In this document: piece by piece, positions 26,466-34,513 of the stretch
How the letters are laid out: every line of letters starts with the position of its first letter
Numbering within the stretch: position 1 is the first letter of the stretch
Source of the DNA: CAVPGP01 sp963704025
GTDB lineage: Bacteria; Actinomycetota; Thermoleophilia; Gaiellales; Gaiellaceae
Length of the DNA: 64,000 nt
Direction of reading: 5' to 3'
Assembly: GCA_963704025.1 (NCBI GenBank)
Contig: CAVPGP010000001.1
Location: 186,001-250,000, forward strand
The notes under the pieces: generated by a model
What the model was told of the DNA's origin: nothing
What the model saw: only the letters and a program-made list of their open reading frames with translations
Database searches by the model: none
Made by a program: the position numbers and the translations under genes

Positions 26466-27122
26466 ATGTTCGAGAGCGTCAACGTCGTCGGCAGCGGCCG
26501 CGTAGGCTCGGCCGTAGCAGCTCGCCTCGCGGAGCGGGGTGTGGAGCTGTGCGAGGACGCGGAGCTGCAGCTCCTCTGCGTGCCGGACTCGGCGATCGCC
26601 GGGCTCGCCGCGGCGATCGAGCCCGGCCCCTGGCTCGCGCACGTCTCCGGCGCAACGCCGTTGGCGGCTCTCGACCCCCATGTGCGCCGCTTCTCGGTCC
26701 ACCCGCTGCAGACGTTCACGCTCGCGCGCGGCCCGGAGCAGCTGGACGGCGCCTGGGGCGCGGTCACGGGCGAGACGGAGGAGGCGCGCCGGGCAGGTCT
26801 CGCGCTGGCAGAGACGCTCGGCCTGCACGCGTTCGCGCTGGCCGACGAGAGCCGCCGCCTCTACCACGCGGGCGCGGCCATCGCGTCCAACTACCTCGTC
26901 ACGCTCTACCGTGCAGCGGCGACGCTCCTCGAGGACGCGGGTGCCCCGCCCGAGGCGCTCGTGCCGCTGATGACTCGCACGATCGAGAACGGCTTCGAGC
27001 TGACCGGCCCCCTGGAGCGCGGCGACCTGGAGACGGTCCGCGGCCACCTCGACGCCCTCTCCGAGAGCCGGCCGGAGCTCGTGGAGATGTACGAGGCGCT
27101 CGCGGAGGTCACGCGAGCATGA
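26466..27122 (+). CDS. Rossmann-fold DUF2520 protein, pantothenate-cluster member
   Basis: This 218-aa protein has an N-terminal NAD(P)-type Rossmann loop (VNVVGSGRVGSAVAARLAER), a strand with LLCVPDSAIAGLA, HVSGATPLAAL, HPLQTF, and a C-terminal DUF2520 helical domain (HAGAAIASNYLVTLYRAA then a helix). The fold is that of the ketopantoate/pyrroline-carboxylate reductase group. It overlaps panC by 4 bp, and the same linkage is known in Mycobacterium. A dehydrogenase role in pantothenate synthesis, such as ketopantoate reduction, is a reasonable inference but unproven. GGAG lies 10 bp before the ATG. Confidence 0.85.
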   Translation: MFESVNVVGSGRVGSAVAARLAERGVELCEDAELQLLCVPDSAIAGLAAAIEPGPWLAHVSGATPLAALDPHVRRFSVHPLQTFTLARGPEQLDGAWGAVTGETEEARRAGLALAETLGLHAFALADESRRLYHAGAAIASNYLVTLYRAAATLLEDAGAPPEALVPLMTRTIENGFELTGPLERGDLETVRGHLDALSESRPELVEMYEALAEVTRA

Positions 27123-27889
27123 GGGTCGCGCGCACGATCGCCGAGGTCCGCGATGCCCTCCGGGAGCGGTCCTCCGTCGGCCTCGTCCCCACCATGGGCG
27201 CCCTCCACGAGGGGCACGCGGCGCTCTTCGCCGCCGCGCGCGCCGAGAACGACCGGGTCGTCGCCTCCCTGTTCGTCAACCCGGCGCAGTTCACCGAGGA
27301 AGCCGACCTCGCCGCGTACCCGCGCGACGAGGAGTCCGACGCACGCTTCGCCGAGGAGCACGGCGTCGACATCCTCTTCGCGCCGACTGCCGGGGAGATG
27401 TACCCGCCGGGCTTCGCAACATGGGTCGAGCCGGGAGGCGCGGCGGAGGGCCTGGAGGGCGACTTCCGCCCAGGGCACTTCCGCGGCGTCGCCACGGTCT
27501 GCCTGAAGCTGTTCAACGTCGTCCGCCCCGACCGGGCGTACTTCGGCCGCAAGGACGCGCAGCAGGTGGCCGTCCTCAAGCAGCTGATCCGCGACCTCGG
27601 CCTCGAGCTCGAGCTGCGCGTCGTCGAGACCGTACGGGAGCCCGACGGGCTCGCCCTCTCGTCGCGGAACGCGCTCCTCTCGCCCGAGGAGCGGCGGCGC
27701 GCGCTTGCGCTCCCCCGTGCGCTCGCGACCCGCGATCCCGCGCGCGCCCGCGCCGTCCTCGCCGAGGCGCGCGTCGAGCCCGACTACGTCGAGGTCGCGG
27801 ACCTCGACGGCCTCACCCTTGCAATCGCGGCCCGTCTCGGCCGCGTGCGCCTGATCGACAACGTCCTCCTGGAAGGAGAGCCCGCATGA
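27119..27889 (+). CDS. panC: Pantothenate synthetase
   Basis: A 256-aa ligase that joins pantoate and beta-alanine with ATP. Family marks are VPTMGALHEGHAALF (HIGH-like motif), SLFVNPAQF, RPDRAYFGRKDAQQ and LALSSRNALLSPEER (KMSKS-like region). The C-terminal domain is short. ATG at 27119 overlaps the DUF2520 stop as ATGA, and its own stop overlaps the panB start, so the three genes form one unit. Confidence 0.96.
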   Translation: MRVARTIAEVRDALRERSSVGLVPTMGALHEGHAALFAAARAENDRVVASLFVNPAQFTEEADLAAYPRDEESDARFAEEHGVDILFAPTAGEMYPPGFATWVEPGGAAEGLEGDFRPGHFRGVATVCLKLFNVVRPDRAYFGRKDAQQVAVLKQLIRDLGLELELRVVETVREPDGLALSSRNALLSPEERRRALALPRALATRDPARARAVLAEARVEPDYVEVADLDGLTLAIAARLGRVRLIDNVLLEGEPA

Positions 27890-28785
27890 CCACCCGCCCC
27901 CGCACGCCCGCACCGGGTACCCCGGCGCCCGGCAAGCTGTCGCTCCCCGAGCTCCTCGAGATGAAGCGGCGCGGCGACCGGATCACCATGGTGACGGCGT
28001 ACGACGCCCCGTCCGGCCGGCTGGCCGACGCGGCGGGGGTCGAGCTGATCCTCGTCGGCGACTCGGCCGCGATGACCGTGCTCGGGCACGACTCGACGGT
28101 GCCGGCGACGATGGAGGAGATGCTCGTGCTGACGCGGGCGACGACGCGCGGCGCACGGCGGCCGCTCGTGATCGCCGACATGCCGTTCGGGTCGTTCCAG
28201 GTCTCGGACGAGGCGGCCGTCCAGAACGCGGTGCGCTTCGTCAAGGAGGCGGCGGCCGACGCGGTCAAGCTCGAGGGAGCGGGCCGGATGCTCTCGCGCG
28301 CGCTGGCGATCGTCGAGGCGGGCGTCCCCGTGATGGGGCACATCGGCCTGACGCCGCAGTCGGCGACCATGCTCGGCGGGTTCAAGGCGCAGGGCCGGAC
28401 GGCCGAAAAGGCGCGGCGCCTCCTGGACGACGCGCTCGCGCTCGAGCAGGCCGGGTGCTTCGCGCTCGTGCTCGAGGCAGTGCCCGAGCCGGTCGCGGAG
28501 CGGATCACCGACGCGCTTCGAATCCCCACGATCGGCATCGGCGCCGGGGCTCGCACAGACGGGCAGGTGCTCGTCTGGCACGACCTGCTCGGCCTCTACG
28601 ACGGCCACGCGCCCCGCTTCGTCAAGCAGTACGCCGACCTCGCAGGCGCGATCCACGCGGCGCTCGAGAGCTATGTCGCGGAGGTGCGGTCCGGCGCCTT
28701 CCCCTCCGAGCAGCACACGTACGCGATGCCGGACGAGGAGCTCGCCGAGTTCGAGGCGGAGGTCGCCGAGCTCGCGGGCTCGTAG
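27886..28785 (+). CDS. panB: 3-methyl-2-oxobutanoate hydroxymethyltransferase
   Basis: This 299-aa TIM-barrel enzyme makes ketopantoate from ketoisovalerate and methylene-tetrahydrofolate. It has the family motifs ITMVTAYDAPSGRLADAAG, LVGDSAAMTVLGH (metal-binding Asp), DAVKLEGA, MGHIGLTPQS and TIGIGAGARTDGQVLVWHD. The first 15 residues are proline-rich and extra. GGAAGGAGAG precedes the ATG by 5 bp. panD is not in the window. Confidence 0.96.
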   Translation: MTTRPRTPAPGTPAPGKLSLPELLEMKRRGDRITMVTAYDAPSGRLADAAGVELILVGDSAAMTVLGHDSTVPATMEEMLVLTRATTRGARRPLVIADMPFGSFQVSDEAAVQNAVRFVKEAAADAVKLEGAGRMLSRALAIVEAGVPVMGHIGLTPQSATMLGGFKAQGRTAEKARRLLDDALALEQAGCFALVLEAVPEPVAERITDALRIPTIGIGAGARTDGQVLVWHDLLGLYDGHAPRFVKQYADLAGAIHAALESYVAEVRSGAFPSEQHTYAMPDEELAEFEAEVAELAGS

Positions 28786-28829
28786 CGCGACTCTCGTTCG
28801 CGGGCATCCGGCGCGGAGACGCGGGAGGC

Positions 28830-28851
28830 CCGGGTCTGCGGTGAGACCCGG
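28830..28851 (+). terminator. Hairpin after the pantothenate operon
   Basis: CCGGGTCT and AGACCCGG pair perfectly (8 bp, 6-nt loop) 45 bp past the panB stop and before the oxidase genes. No U run follows. Confidence 0.5.
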
Positions 28852-28889
28852 CCCGGACCCGTAGTTTCTACGGTTCCGGCCGACTTTTC

Positions 28890-29429
28890 GTGCTCGTAGC
28901 GTCCTGCGGCGTGACCACCACGACGCTCGTGATCGCCGTCTCCTACTCCGTCGTGGTGGTGCTCGGAATCGCGGCCGCGGTCGTAGTCTGGCGGTCGACG
29001 CGGCTCCGCGGCGGGGTGGACCCGGATCGGCTCGCGCATCGCGAGCGCACGTGGCTCGTGATCGTCGTCCTGCTCCTGACCGGGCTGCTCGCCGCCACGA
29101 TCTGGTTCACGCCGTACCGCCAGACGGACGCCGGCGCGAGCGGCCAGGTCGTGAACGTCCACGCGCAGCAGTTCGCCTGGACGATCAGCCCCGCGAAGGT
29201 ACACGCCGGCGTACCGGTCGAGTTCAGGCTCACCTCGCAGGACGTCAACCACGGCTTCGGCGTCTACGACCACCGGGAGCGGCTCGTGGCCCAGGTGCAG
29301 GTCGTGCCGGGCAAGACGCAGACGCTCGTCCACACCTTCACGCGGCCGGGCACCTACCGCGTCCTCTGCCTGGAGTTCTGCGGCGTGGGCCATCACGTGA
29401 TGGAGACCGCGTTCGAGGTCGTGCCTTGA
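28890..29429 (+). CDS. Cytochrome c oxidase subunit II (B-type oxidase)
   Basis: About 179 aa with two membrane helices (LVIAVSYSVVVVLGIAAAVV and LVIVVLLLTGLLAATI) and a periplasmic cupredoxin. The CuA site is complete: the first His in NHGFGVYDHR and the loop CLEFCGVGHHVM with two Cys, Glu carbonyl, His and Met. It accepts electrons for subunit I, whose gene overlaps it by 4 bp. An alternative GTG start at 28911 (MTTTTLVIA) would remove seven residues and fits a normal membrane N terminus equally well. Confidence 0.9.
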   Translation: MLVASCGVTTTTLVIAVSYSVVVVLGIAAAVVVWRSTRLRGGVDPDRLAHRERTWLVIVVLLLTGLLAATIWFTPYRQTDAGASGQVVNVHAQQFAWTISPAKVHAGVPVEFRLTSQDVNHGFGVYDHRERLVAQVQVVPGKTQTLVHTFTRPGTYRVLCLEFCGVGHHVMETAFEVVP

Positions 29430-31303
29430 CCGACCCCCGCGATGCCGCCCGCCAGCTGACGCTCCGTTACCTGGCCGCCTCCACGGTGATCCTGCTCGCC
29501 TCCGGGCTCCTCGGCGAGGTGCTCCGCTCGAGCCAGGCAGGCTGGGGACGCGTCGGCGACAACGAGTGGTACGCCCTGATGACGGCGCACGGGCTCGGCG
29601 CGTTCGTGGGCTGGGCCGGCTTCGCCGTCATGGGCCTCTCCTGGTGGGTGCTCGCCGAGGTGGGCTTCCCGCTCCGGCGCTTCGGGCGCGCGATGGCCTC
29701 GCTCGCCTGGTGGCTGATGGTGCTCGGCGTGACGGGCGTGCTCGTGACGACCCTCGGGATGCACTTCGCCGGCTCCTGGGTCTTCCTCTACCCGCTCCCG
29801 TTCCACAGCGCCGGCGAGTGGGGCGACTGGGCGACGGCGCTCTTCGCCGGCTCGGTGCTCCTGGCGGGGCTCTCGATCGTGACCTGGTGTGCCGGGATCC
29901 TGCACACGATCGTCTCGCCCTCTCTCCACGCCGTCGCCGGGGCGAGCCTCTGGAACCGCGTGGGCATCGCGCTGGGCTTCGGCTACGTCTGGCCGCGGCG
30001 ATTCGCGACCAACCCGCGCTCGGTGCCCTACCCGGTGATTCCCCTGACGGTGATCGCCATCGACATGGTGATCGCGACGCTCCCGCTCGCGGCGCTCCTG
30101 ATCGAGATGATCGTGCAGTCGTTCGCGAACGTCTCCGTCGACCCCCTCCTGGCGAAGAACGTCCTCTGGTGGTTCGGGCACCCGGTCGTCTACCTGCTCC
30201 TCTTCCCGGCCGTCGCCGTCTACTACCTGTTGATCCCGCGCCTCGCAGGCAGGGAGCTCGTGGCCGGCAACGTGATCGCCGTCGCGTGGATGATCGCGGT
30301 CGTCGCAAACGTCGTCGTCTGGGCGCACCACATCTACCTCGACTATCCCAGCGGGACGCATCAGGCCGGGATCAACACGCTCATGCAGCCGATCACGTTC
30401 TCGCTGACGATCCCCTCGGCGCTCTCGCTCTACAGCCTCGCGTTCACGATCTACCGCGCTCCTGCCTGGCGCTGGACCGGCGCCACGACGGCGCTCTTCC
30501 TCGGCCTCGTGTCGTGGCTCCTCGCGGGGCTCTCGGGCGTCGTCAACGCGACGATCGCGTTCGACGTCGCGGTGCACAACACGCTCTGGATCGTCGGCCA
30601 TTTCCATCACATGGCGCTGCTGAACATCGGACTGCTGATCTTCGGTGCGGTCTACGCCTTCCTGCCCGACCTGACGGGGAAGCCGATCTGGAGCGACGCG
30701 CTCGCGAAGTGGCACGTCTGGCTGACGTTCCTCTTCGGGACGGCGAACTCGGCGCTCTGGATGGTGCAGGGGCTCGAGGGAGCGCCGCGCCGGTTCGCCG
30801 TGCTCCCGGACACGTACGTCACGCTGACCCACGTCGGCGCGGTGTTCGCATTCGGGATCGCCGCCGCGCAGGTGCTCTTCGTCGTCAACATCGTCCAGAC
30901 GCTGCGCGGCGCCTCGCAGGCGCAGAGCCGCATGTCCGACGCCGCGTACGAGGGGCTCTTGATGCTCGGCGGCGTCGTTGCGCTCCTCGCCGTCTGCACG
31001 GCCGGCCTCTGGCTCGCGTGGCCGAGCTCGACGGAGGGCGGAACGACCACCGCTGTCGTGAACCGCGCGGCGGCCGGGAAGAAGTTGTTCGCGAGCTCGG
31101 GCTGCGGCTCCTGCCACACGCTGGCCGACGCGAATGCGTCCGGCTCGGTCGGGCCGAACCTCGACGAGGCGAAGCCCTCCCGTCAGCTCGTGCTCGACCG
31201 GGTGCTGCACGGCAAGGGAGCGATGCCCTCCTTCGCGGGCCGCCTGACGCCGGAGCAGGCCGACGAGCTCGCCGCATACGTCTCCTCGGCGGCGGGGCCC
31301 TAG
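29426..31303 (+). CDS. B-type heme-copper oxidase subunit I fused to a cytochrome c domain
   Basis: A 625-aa protein. Residues 1 to about 530 are a 13-helix oxidase core with the low-spin heme His in MTAHGLGAFVGW, the CuB ligand and crosslinked Tyr in GHPVVYLLLFP, the CuB pair in VVWAHHIYLDYP and the heme ligands in VGHFHHMALLN. The HPVVY form without the A-type Glu places it in the ba3-like (B) family. After a last helix follows a heme c domain with CGSCH (C560, C563, H564) and the axial Met of AMPSF (about M600). The fused domain should sit outside the membrane and pass electrons to CuA. TTG start overlaps the subunit II stop (TTGA). Confidence 0.92.
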   Translation: MTDPRDAARQLTLRYLAASTVILLASGLLGEVLRSSQAGWGRVGDNEWYALMTAHGLGAFVGWAGFAVMGLSWWVLAEVGFPLRRFGRAMASLAWWLMVLGVTGVLVTTLGMHFAGSWVFLYPLPFHSAGEWGDWATALFAGSVLLAGLSIVTWCAGILHTIVSPSLHAVAGASLWNRVGIALGFGYVWPRRFATNPRSVPYPVIPLTVIAIDMVIATLPLAALLIEMIVQSFANVSVDPLLAKNVLWWFGHPVVYLLLFPAVAVYYLLIPRLAGRELVAGNVIAVAWMIAVVANVVVWAHHIYLDYPSGTHQAGINTLMQPITFSLTIPSALSLYSLAFTIYRAPAWRWTGATTALFLGLVSWLLAGLSGVVNATIAFDVAVHNTLWIVGHFHHMALLNIGLLIFGAVYAFLPDLTGKPIWSDALAKWHVWLTFLFGTANSALWMVQGLEGAPRRFAVLPDTYVTLTHVGAVFAFGIAAAQVLFVVNIVQTLRGASQAQSRMSDAAYEGLLMLGGVVALLAVCTAGLWLAWPSSTEGGTTTAVVNRAAAGKKLFASSGCGSCHTLADANASGSVGPNLDEAKPSRQLVLDRVLHGKGAMPSFAGRLTPEQADELAAYVSSAAGP

Positions 31304-31308
31304 ATGAT

Positions 31309-31959
31309 CTAGCCGGCCTGGGTGGCGACGACCAGCAGCGGCAGCGCGCCCGCGAGCGCGAACGCGGCCAGGGACCGCGGCCACGACCATCGCTGGATGG
31401 TGTGCAGGCCCACGACCAGCAGCGCCGCGAACCAGAGCCCGCAGCCGAGCCAGAGGGCGTCCAGGAGCTGTGCGCCCCGCGCGCCCGAGTCGGCGCCGCC
31501 GGAGCGGAAGACGTCGTTGCCGTAGAGCGCGATCCGGAGCGGCCAGAGGACGACCAGCCCGAGAGCGAGCGGCGCCAGGGCAAAGCCGAACAGGTGCCGG
31601 CCCCGCCGCCAGGTGCTCTCTCCGCCGAGGAGCCGCACCGCCCACTGCAGGAGCGAGCCGCCGACGAGCACGGTGACCCAGCCGTAGATCCCCCCGGCGA
31701 AGATCGCCCAGGCGGCCACGACCACCGGCCCCCCTCCGGGGTCGTCGAGCAGCTGCCCGGCGACGTGCGTCCCGAGCACGGCGCCGATCCCGGCGAGGAA
31801 CACGATCAGCACGAGCGGCTCCGCCCTCGCGTCCTCGTCCTCCGGTGTCTGGTCGCGCAGGGCGGCGAACACCTGAACCGGAGCCCACAGCACGAGCGCG
31901 GCGCGAAGCCACCAGGCCCGCTCGGCCGAAATGGGCCTCGGCAGGGCTTTTTCATTCAT
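31309..31959 (-). CDS. Yip1-like integral membrane protein
   Basis: This 216-aa protein has a short polar N terminus, an amphipathic VLWAPVQVFAALRD segment and about five hydrophobic helices, with a WAVRLLGGESTWRRGRHLFG loop typical of the YIP1 clan. Function in bacteria is unknown. TAGGCT ends 6 bp before the ATG. It is convergent to the oxidase gene with only 5 bp between the stops. Confidence 0.7.
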   Translation of the reverse strand: MNEKALPRPISAERAWWLRAALVLWAPVQVFAALRDQTPEDEDARAEPLVLIVFLAGIGAVLGTHVAGQLLDDPGGGPVVVAAWAIFAGGIYGWVTVLVGGSLLQWAVRLLGGESTWRRGRHLFGFALAPLALGLVVLWPLRIALYGNDVFRSGGADSGARGAQLLDALWLGCGLWFAALLVVGLHTIQRWSWPRSLAAFALAGALPLLVVATQAG

Positions 31960-31965
31960 ACCCGG

Positions 31966-31971
31966 AGCCTA
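31966..31971 (-). promoter_or_regulatory. -10 hexamer (TAGGCT) for the Yip1-like gene
   Basis: The hexamer ends 6 bp before the ATG, the same sequence and spacing as at 2028-2033. Confidence 0.45.
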
Positions 31972-32136
31972 CCTCCGGCCTACGGGGCTCCCACCCGACC
32001 GCTCTTTGATTCGAAGCGTCCCCCCAAGGGGGGGTCAACAGGAAGAGACGAACAGCCGACTCAGATCCCCGAAGCGACGTAGCCCAGCTCCTCCCTCGTA
32101 CAGGTCACGTCGTCAGCGGCAGATGAAAGGACAGCA

Positions 32137-32727
32137 GTGAACACTCTCAAGGCGAAGCTTCTCCTCACGCTTCTCGTCGTCGGCGCCGTCGGCGCCGTCG
32201 CCGGGCTCGGCGCCTTCTCGGCGTTCTCGAGCCAGACCACGAACACCGGCAACACGTTCGCCGCCGGCACGGTCAACCTCTCCGACAACGACGCCGGCGC
32301 GGCCATGTACAACGTCTCCAACAAGAAGCCCGGCGACACCGTCACGCAGTGCATCACCGTCACCTACAGCGGCTCACTCGATGCCGACGTCAAGCTCTAC
32401 ACGGCCTCGACGATCGGCGCCCTCGGCCCCTACGTCAACCTGACGGTCGACAAGGGCACCGCGACCGGCGCGACGTTCCCCGGCTGCGGCACCTTCACCT
32501 CGCAGGCGACCATCTACTCGGGCACGCTCTCGGCCTTCGCGACGGCGCACAACGCCTACTCGAACGGGGTCGCGGCCTACCCGGGCAGCGCGACGAAGTG
32601 GGTCACGAGCGACGCGCTCGTCTACCGCTTCACGCTGACGCTCGCCAACAACAACTCGGCGAACGGCGGTGCCAGCCCGCTCTCGACCGGCTCGCACGAC
32701 TGGACCTTCGAGGCCCAGGACCAGTAA
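32137..32727 (+). CDS. TasA/camelysin-like exported protein with SipW-type signal
   Basis: A 196-aa protein whose start (KAKLLLTLLVVGAVGAVAG, then AFSAFSSQTTNTGNTFAAGT) is the SipW-dependent signal-peptide pattern: a hydrophobic core, A-x-S-A-F, then a polar TGNTFAAGTV strand. The mature part is a beta-rich TasA-like domain (DNDAGAAMYNVSNKKPGD, QCITVTYSGSLDADVKLYT). TasA proteins build extracellular fibres in Bacillus biofilms. GTG at 32137 has AAAGGA five bases upstream. It opens a five-gene operon with a second paralogue and a signal peptidase. Two Cys may form a disulfide. Confidence 0.82.
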   Translation: MNTLKAKLLLTLLVVGAVGAVAGLGAFSAFSSQTTNTGNTFAAGTVNLSDNDAGAAMYNVSNKKPGDTVTQCITVTYSGSLDADVKLYTASTIGALGPYVNLTVDKGTATGATFPGCGTFTSQATIYSGTLSAFATAHNAYSNGVAAYPGSATKWVTSDALVYRFTLTLANNNSANGGASPLSTGSHDWTFEAQDQ

Positions 32728-32758
32728 GCGGAGGCTTCTCTTCCACCTGAGAGTGCAA

Positions 32759-32782
32759 GGGGGGCCGAGGAATCGGCCCCCC
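32759..32782 (+). terminator. Strong hairpin between the first and second genes of the surface-protein operon
   Basis: GGGGGGCCGA and TCGGCCCCCC form a perfect 10-bp stem with a GGAA loop. The lack of a U run suggests partial termination or mRNA end protection, which would give more of the first (major) subunit than of the later genes. Confidence 0.65.
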
Positions 32783-32808
32783 TACTGCTTTCGAGGGAAG
32801 GAGCGCAC

Positions 32809-33327
32809 ATGCAGATGACCCTTGGATACGAACGGATGATGCGCGGCGTGGGCTTCGCCCTCGGTCTCGTCGTCGTCGCGCTGGCACTCGTCGCCTGGCG
32901 GCTCCCGACCGTCCGCCCCGACCTCGGCGCCGAGGCGGCGTTCTCCGCGACGCCCACGGGTGAGCTCGAGGTCCGCCCGGCCGGCGTCTTCCTCGACGCG
33001 AAGGACCTCGTCCCCGGCGGCGCCCTCTCGACCGGGTCGCTCGCGATCCGGAACCAGACCGGCAAGACCCTCCTCGTCAGCCTGCGCGCATTGCCCGCGG
33101 CGCGCGACCTCGACGAGCTTCTCTCGGTCGAGCTGACGAACGGGCCGACCACGTTCTTTCGCGGCACGCTGAGCGGGCTGCGCGGCTGGACGAGGCCCCT
33201 GCGGCTTCGCTCCGGCGAGCGCGCGCCCCTTCGGCTCCGCGTCGCCGTCCCTGCAAGCGTCGACTCCGGGTACCGCGCGCGGATCGTGGCGATTCCGCTC
33301 GAGCTGCGGTCGACGAGGACGGGCTGA
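32809..33327 (+). CDS. Hypothetical membrane-anchored or exported protein of the TasA-like operon
   Basis: This 172-aa protein begins with a hydrophobic helix (MRGVGFALGLVVVALALVAW) and continues as a beta-rich domain (GELEVRPAGVFLDAKDLVPG, GSLAIRNQTGKTLLVSLRAL) that looks like an immunoglobulin-like or TasA-type sandwich. The helix ends without an obvious cleavage site, so it may stay as an anchor. GGGAAGGAG precedes the ATG. Its stop overlaps the next gene (TGATG). A role as fibre anchor or minor subunit, like TapA in Bacillus, is an inference from position. Confidence 0.7.
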   Translation: MQMTLGYERMMRGVGFALGLVVVALALVAWRLPTVRPDLGAEAAFSATPTGELEVRPAGVFLDAKDLVPGGALSTGSLAIRNQTGKTLLVSLRALPAARDLDELLSVELTNGPTTFFRGTLSGLRGWTRPLRLRSGERAPLRLRVAVPASVDSGYRARIVAIPLELRSTRTG

Positions 33328-33926
33328 TGTCGCTGGCCCGCAAGCTCATCCTCACGGTGCTCGTCGTCGGCGCCGTCGGCCTGGTCGCCGGGCTGGGCAC
33401 GTTCTCGGCGTTCTCGTCGCAGACGGCGAGCCCGGGCAACTCGTTCGCCGCCGGCACCGTCGCGATCTCGGACAACGACGCGGGCGCGGCGATGCTCGCG
33501 CTGACGAACGCGAAGCCGACCGACTCGAGCCAGAGCTGCATCCAGATCACCTACACGGGCACGCTCGACTCGGCCGTCCACCTCTACGGCTCCGTCTCCG
33601 GCTCGCTGGCGCAGTACCTGACGCTGACGGTCACCCGCGGCACGCAGTCGCCGGCGGCCTTCGGGAGCGCGTGCACGAACTTCGTCGCCGACACCAACAA
33701 CTACATCGGCCAGGGCGCCGGCGTGATCTTCAACGGCAGCCTCTCCACCTTCACCGCCACCGACTGGGCGACGGGGATCGTCGACCCGGCCAACGGCGGC
33801 GGCACCGAGACCTGGACGACGAACGAGGCCCACGTCTACAAGTTCGTCGTCACGCTGCAGGGCGCGAACGCGGCCCAGGGGCTCTCCGGCTCGGCCTCGT
33901 TCACCTGGGAGGCGCAGAACCTGTGA
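33327..33926 (+). CDS. Second TasA/camelysin-like exported protein
   Basis: This 199-aa protein is a paralogue of the product at 32137: the signal region (RKLILTVLVVGAVGLVAGL, FSAFSSQTASPGNSFAAGT) and the DNDAGAAMLALTNAKPTD segment match closely, then the two diverge in the loops. Two Cys (SQSCIQITYTG and GSACTNFV) correspond to those of the first copy. It is translated in a TGATG overlap with the gene before and a GTGA overlap with the signal peptidase after. Confidence 0.82.
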   Translation: MSLARKLILTVLVVGAVGLVAGLGTFSAFSSQTASPGNSFAAGTVAISDNDAGAAMLALTNAKPTDSSQSCIQITYTGTLDSAVHLYGSVSGSLAQYLTLTVTRGTQSPAAFGSACTNFVADTNNYIGQGAGVIFNGSLSTFTATDWATGIVDPANGGGTETWTTNEAHVYKFVVTLQGANAAQGLSGSASFTWEAQNL

Positions 33927-34513
33927 CAGTTCCGGCCATGTCGCTCCGGCTCCGCGCGGCGCTTCGGCGACGCCGGCCGGACGGCGGCGGGGACCTGGAG
34001 CAGTCCGCGCGCCCCCGCCTCCTCGGCCTGCGCCGGCTCGGCGTCGGCCTCCTGCTCGGCCTGGCAGCCGGGCTCGTGCTCGCCATGCTCGGGCCGCTCG
34101 TCGCCGGAGGCCGGACGCTCTCCGTCCTCACCGGCTCGATGGAACCGACGCTCCACGTCGGCGACCTCGTCGTCGACCGGACGATCCCGGCGACCCGGAT
34201 CCAGGTGGGCGACGTCGTCACGTTCCGCTCGCCGGACGACGCGGGCAAGCTGATCACGCACCGCGTGCGGCGCGTCTCGCTCGCGCCCGGCACGGTGCGG
34301 GTGACGACGAAGGGCGACGCGAACCTGACCGTCGAGCGGTGGTCGATCCCGGCCGACGGGACCGTCGGACGAGTGGTGACGCGAGTCCCGAAGCTCGGCT
34401 ACCTGCTCGTCTGGACACGCACCCCGGTGGGCCGGATGCTCCTGATCGTGCTCCCCGCCTGTCTGCTGGGGATTACTCAGCTGTGGCGGATCTGGACGAA
34501 GCCGGGCGCGTGA
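33923..34513 (+). CDS. sipW: Signal peptidase I, SipW (ER/archaeal) type
   Basis: A 196-aa membrane protease. After a basic cytoplasmic start and one helix (VGLLLGLAAGLVLAMLGPLV) comes the catalytic Ser of VLTGSMEPTLHVGD (about S72). The general base is His in KLITHRV (about H113) instead of the bacterial Lys, which is the SipW/ER-type dyad. GDANLTVERWSIPADGTVG is the conserved box. A C-terminal helix follows, as in SipW. It should process the TasA-like proteins encoded on both sides. GTG at 33923 overlaps the previous stop; ATG at 33938 is the alternative. Confidence 0.9.
   Translation: MTVPAMSLRLRAALRRRRPDGGGDLEQSARPRLLGLRRLGVGLLLGLAAGLVLAMLGPLVAGGRTLSVLTGSMEPTLHVGDLVVDRTIPATRIQVGDVVTFRSPDDAGKLITHRVRRVSLAPGTVRVTTKGDANLTVERWSIPADGTVGRVVTRVPKLGYLLVWTRTPVGRMLLIVLPACLLGITQLWRIWTKPGA

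Noticed and set aside
29393..31912. Long minus-strand frame across the cytochrome oxidase genes
   Set aside because: Low-complexity Arg/Glu-rich translation with no motif, opposite two complete oxidase subunits.
31960..32136. Possible riboswitch before the SipW/TasA-like operon
   Set aside because: No c-di-GMP, c-di-AMP or other known aptamer core can be recognised; only a short CCCCCCAAGGGGGG palindrome is seen.
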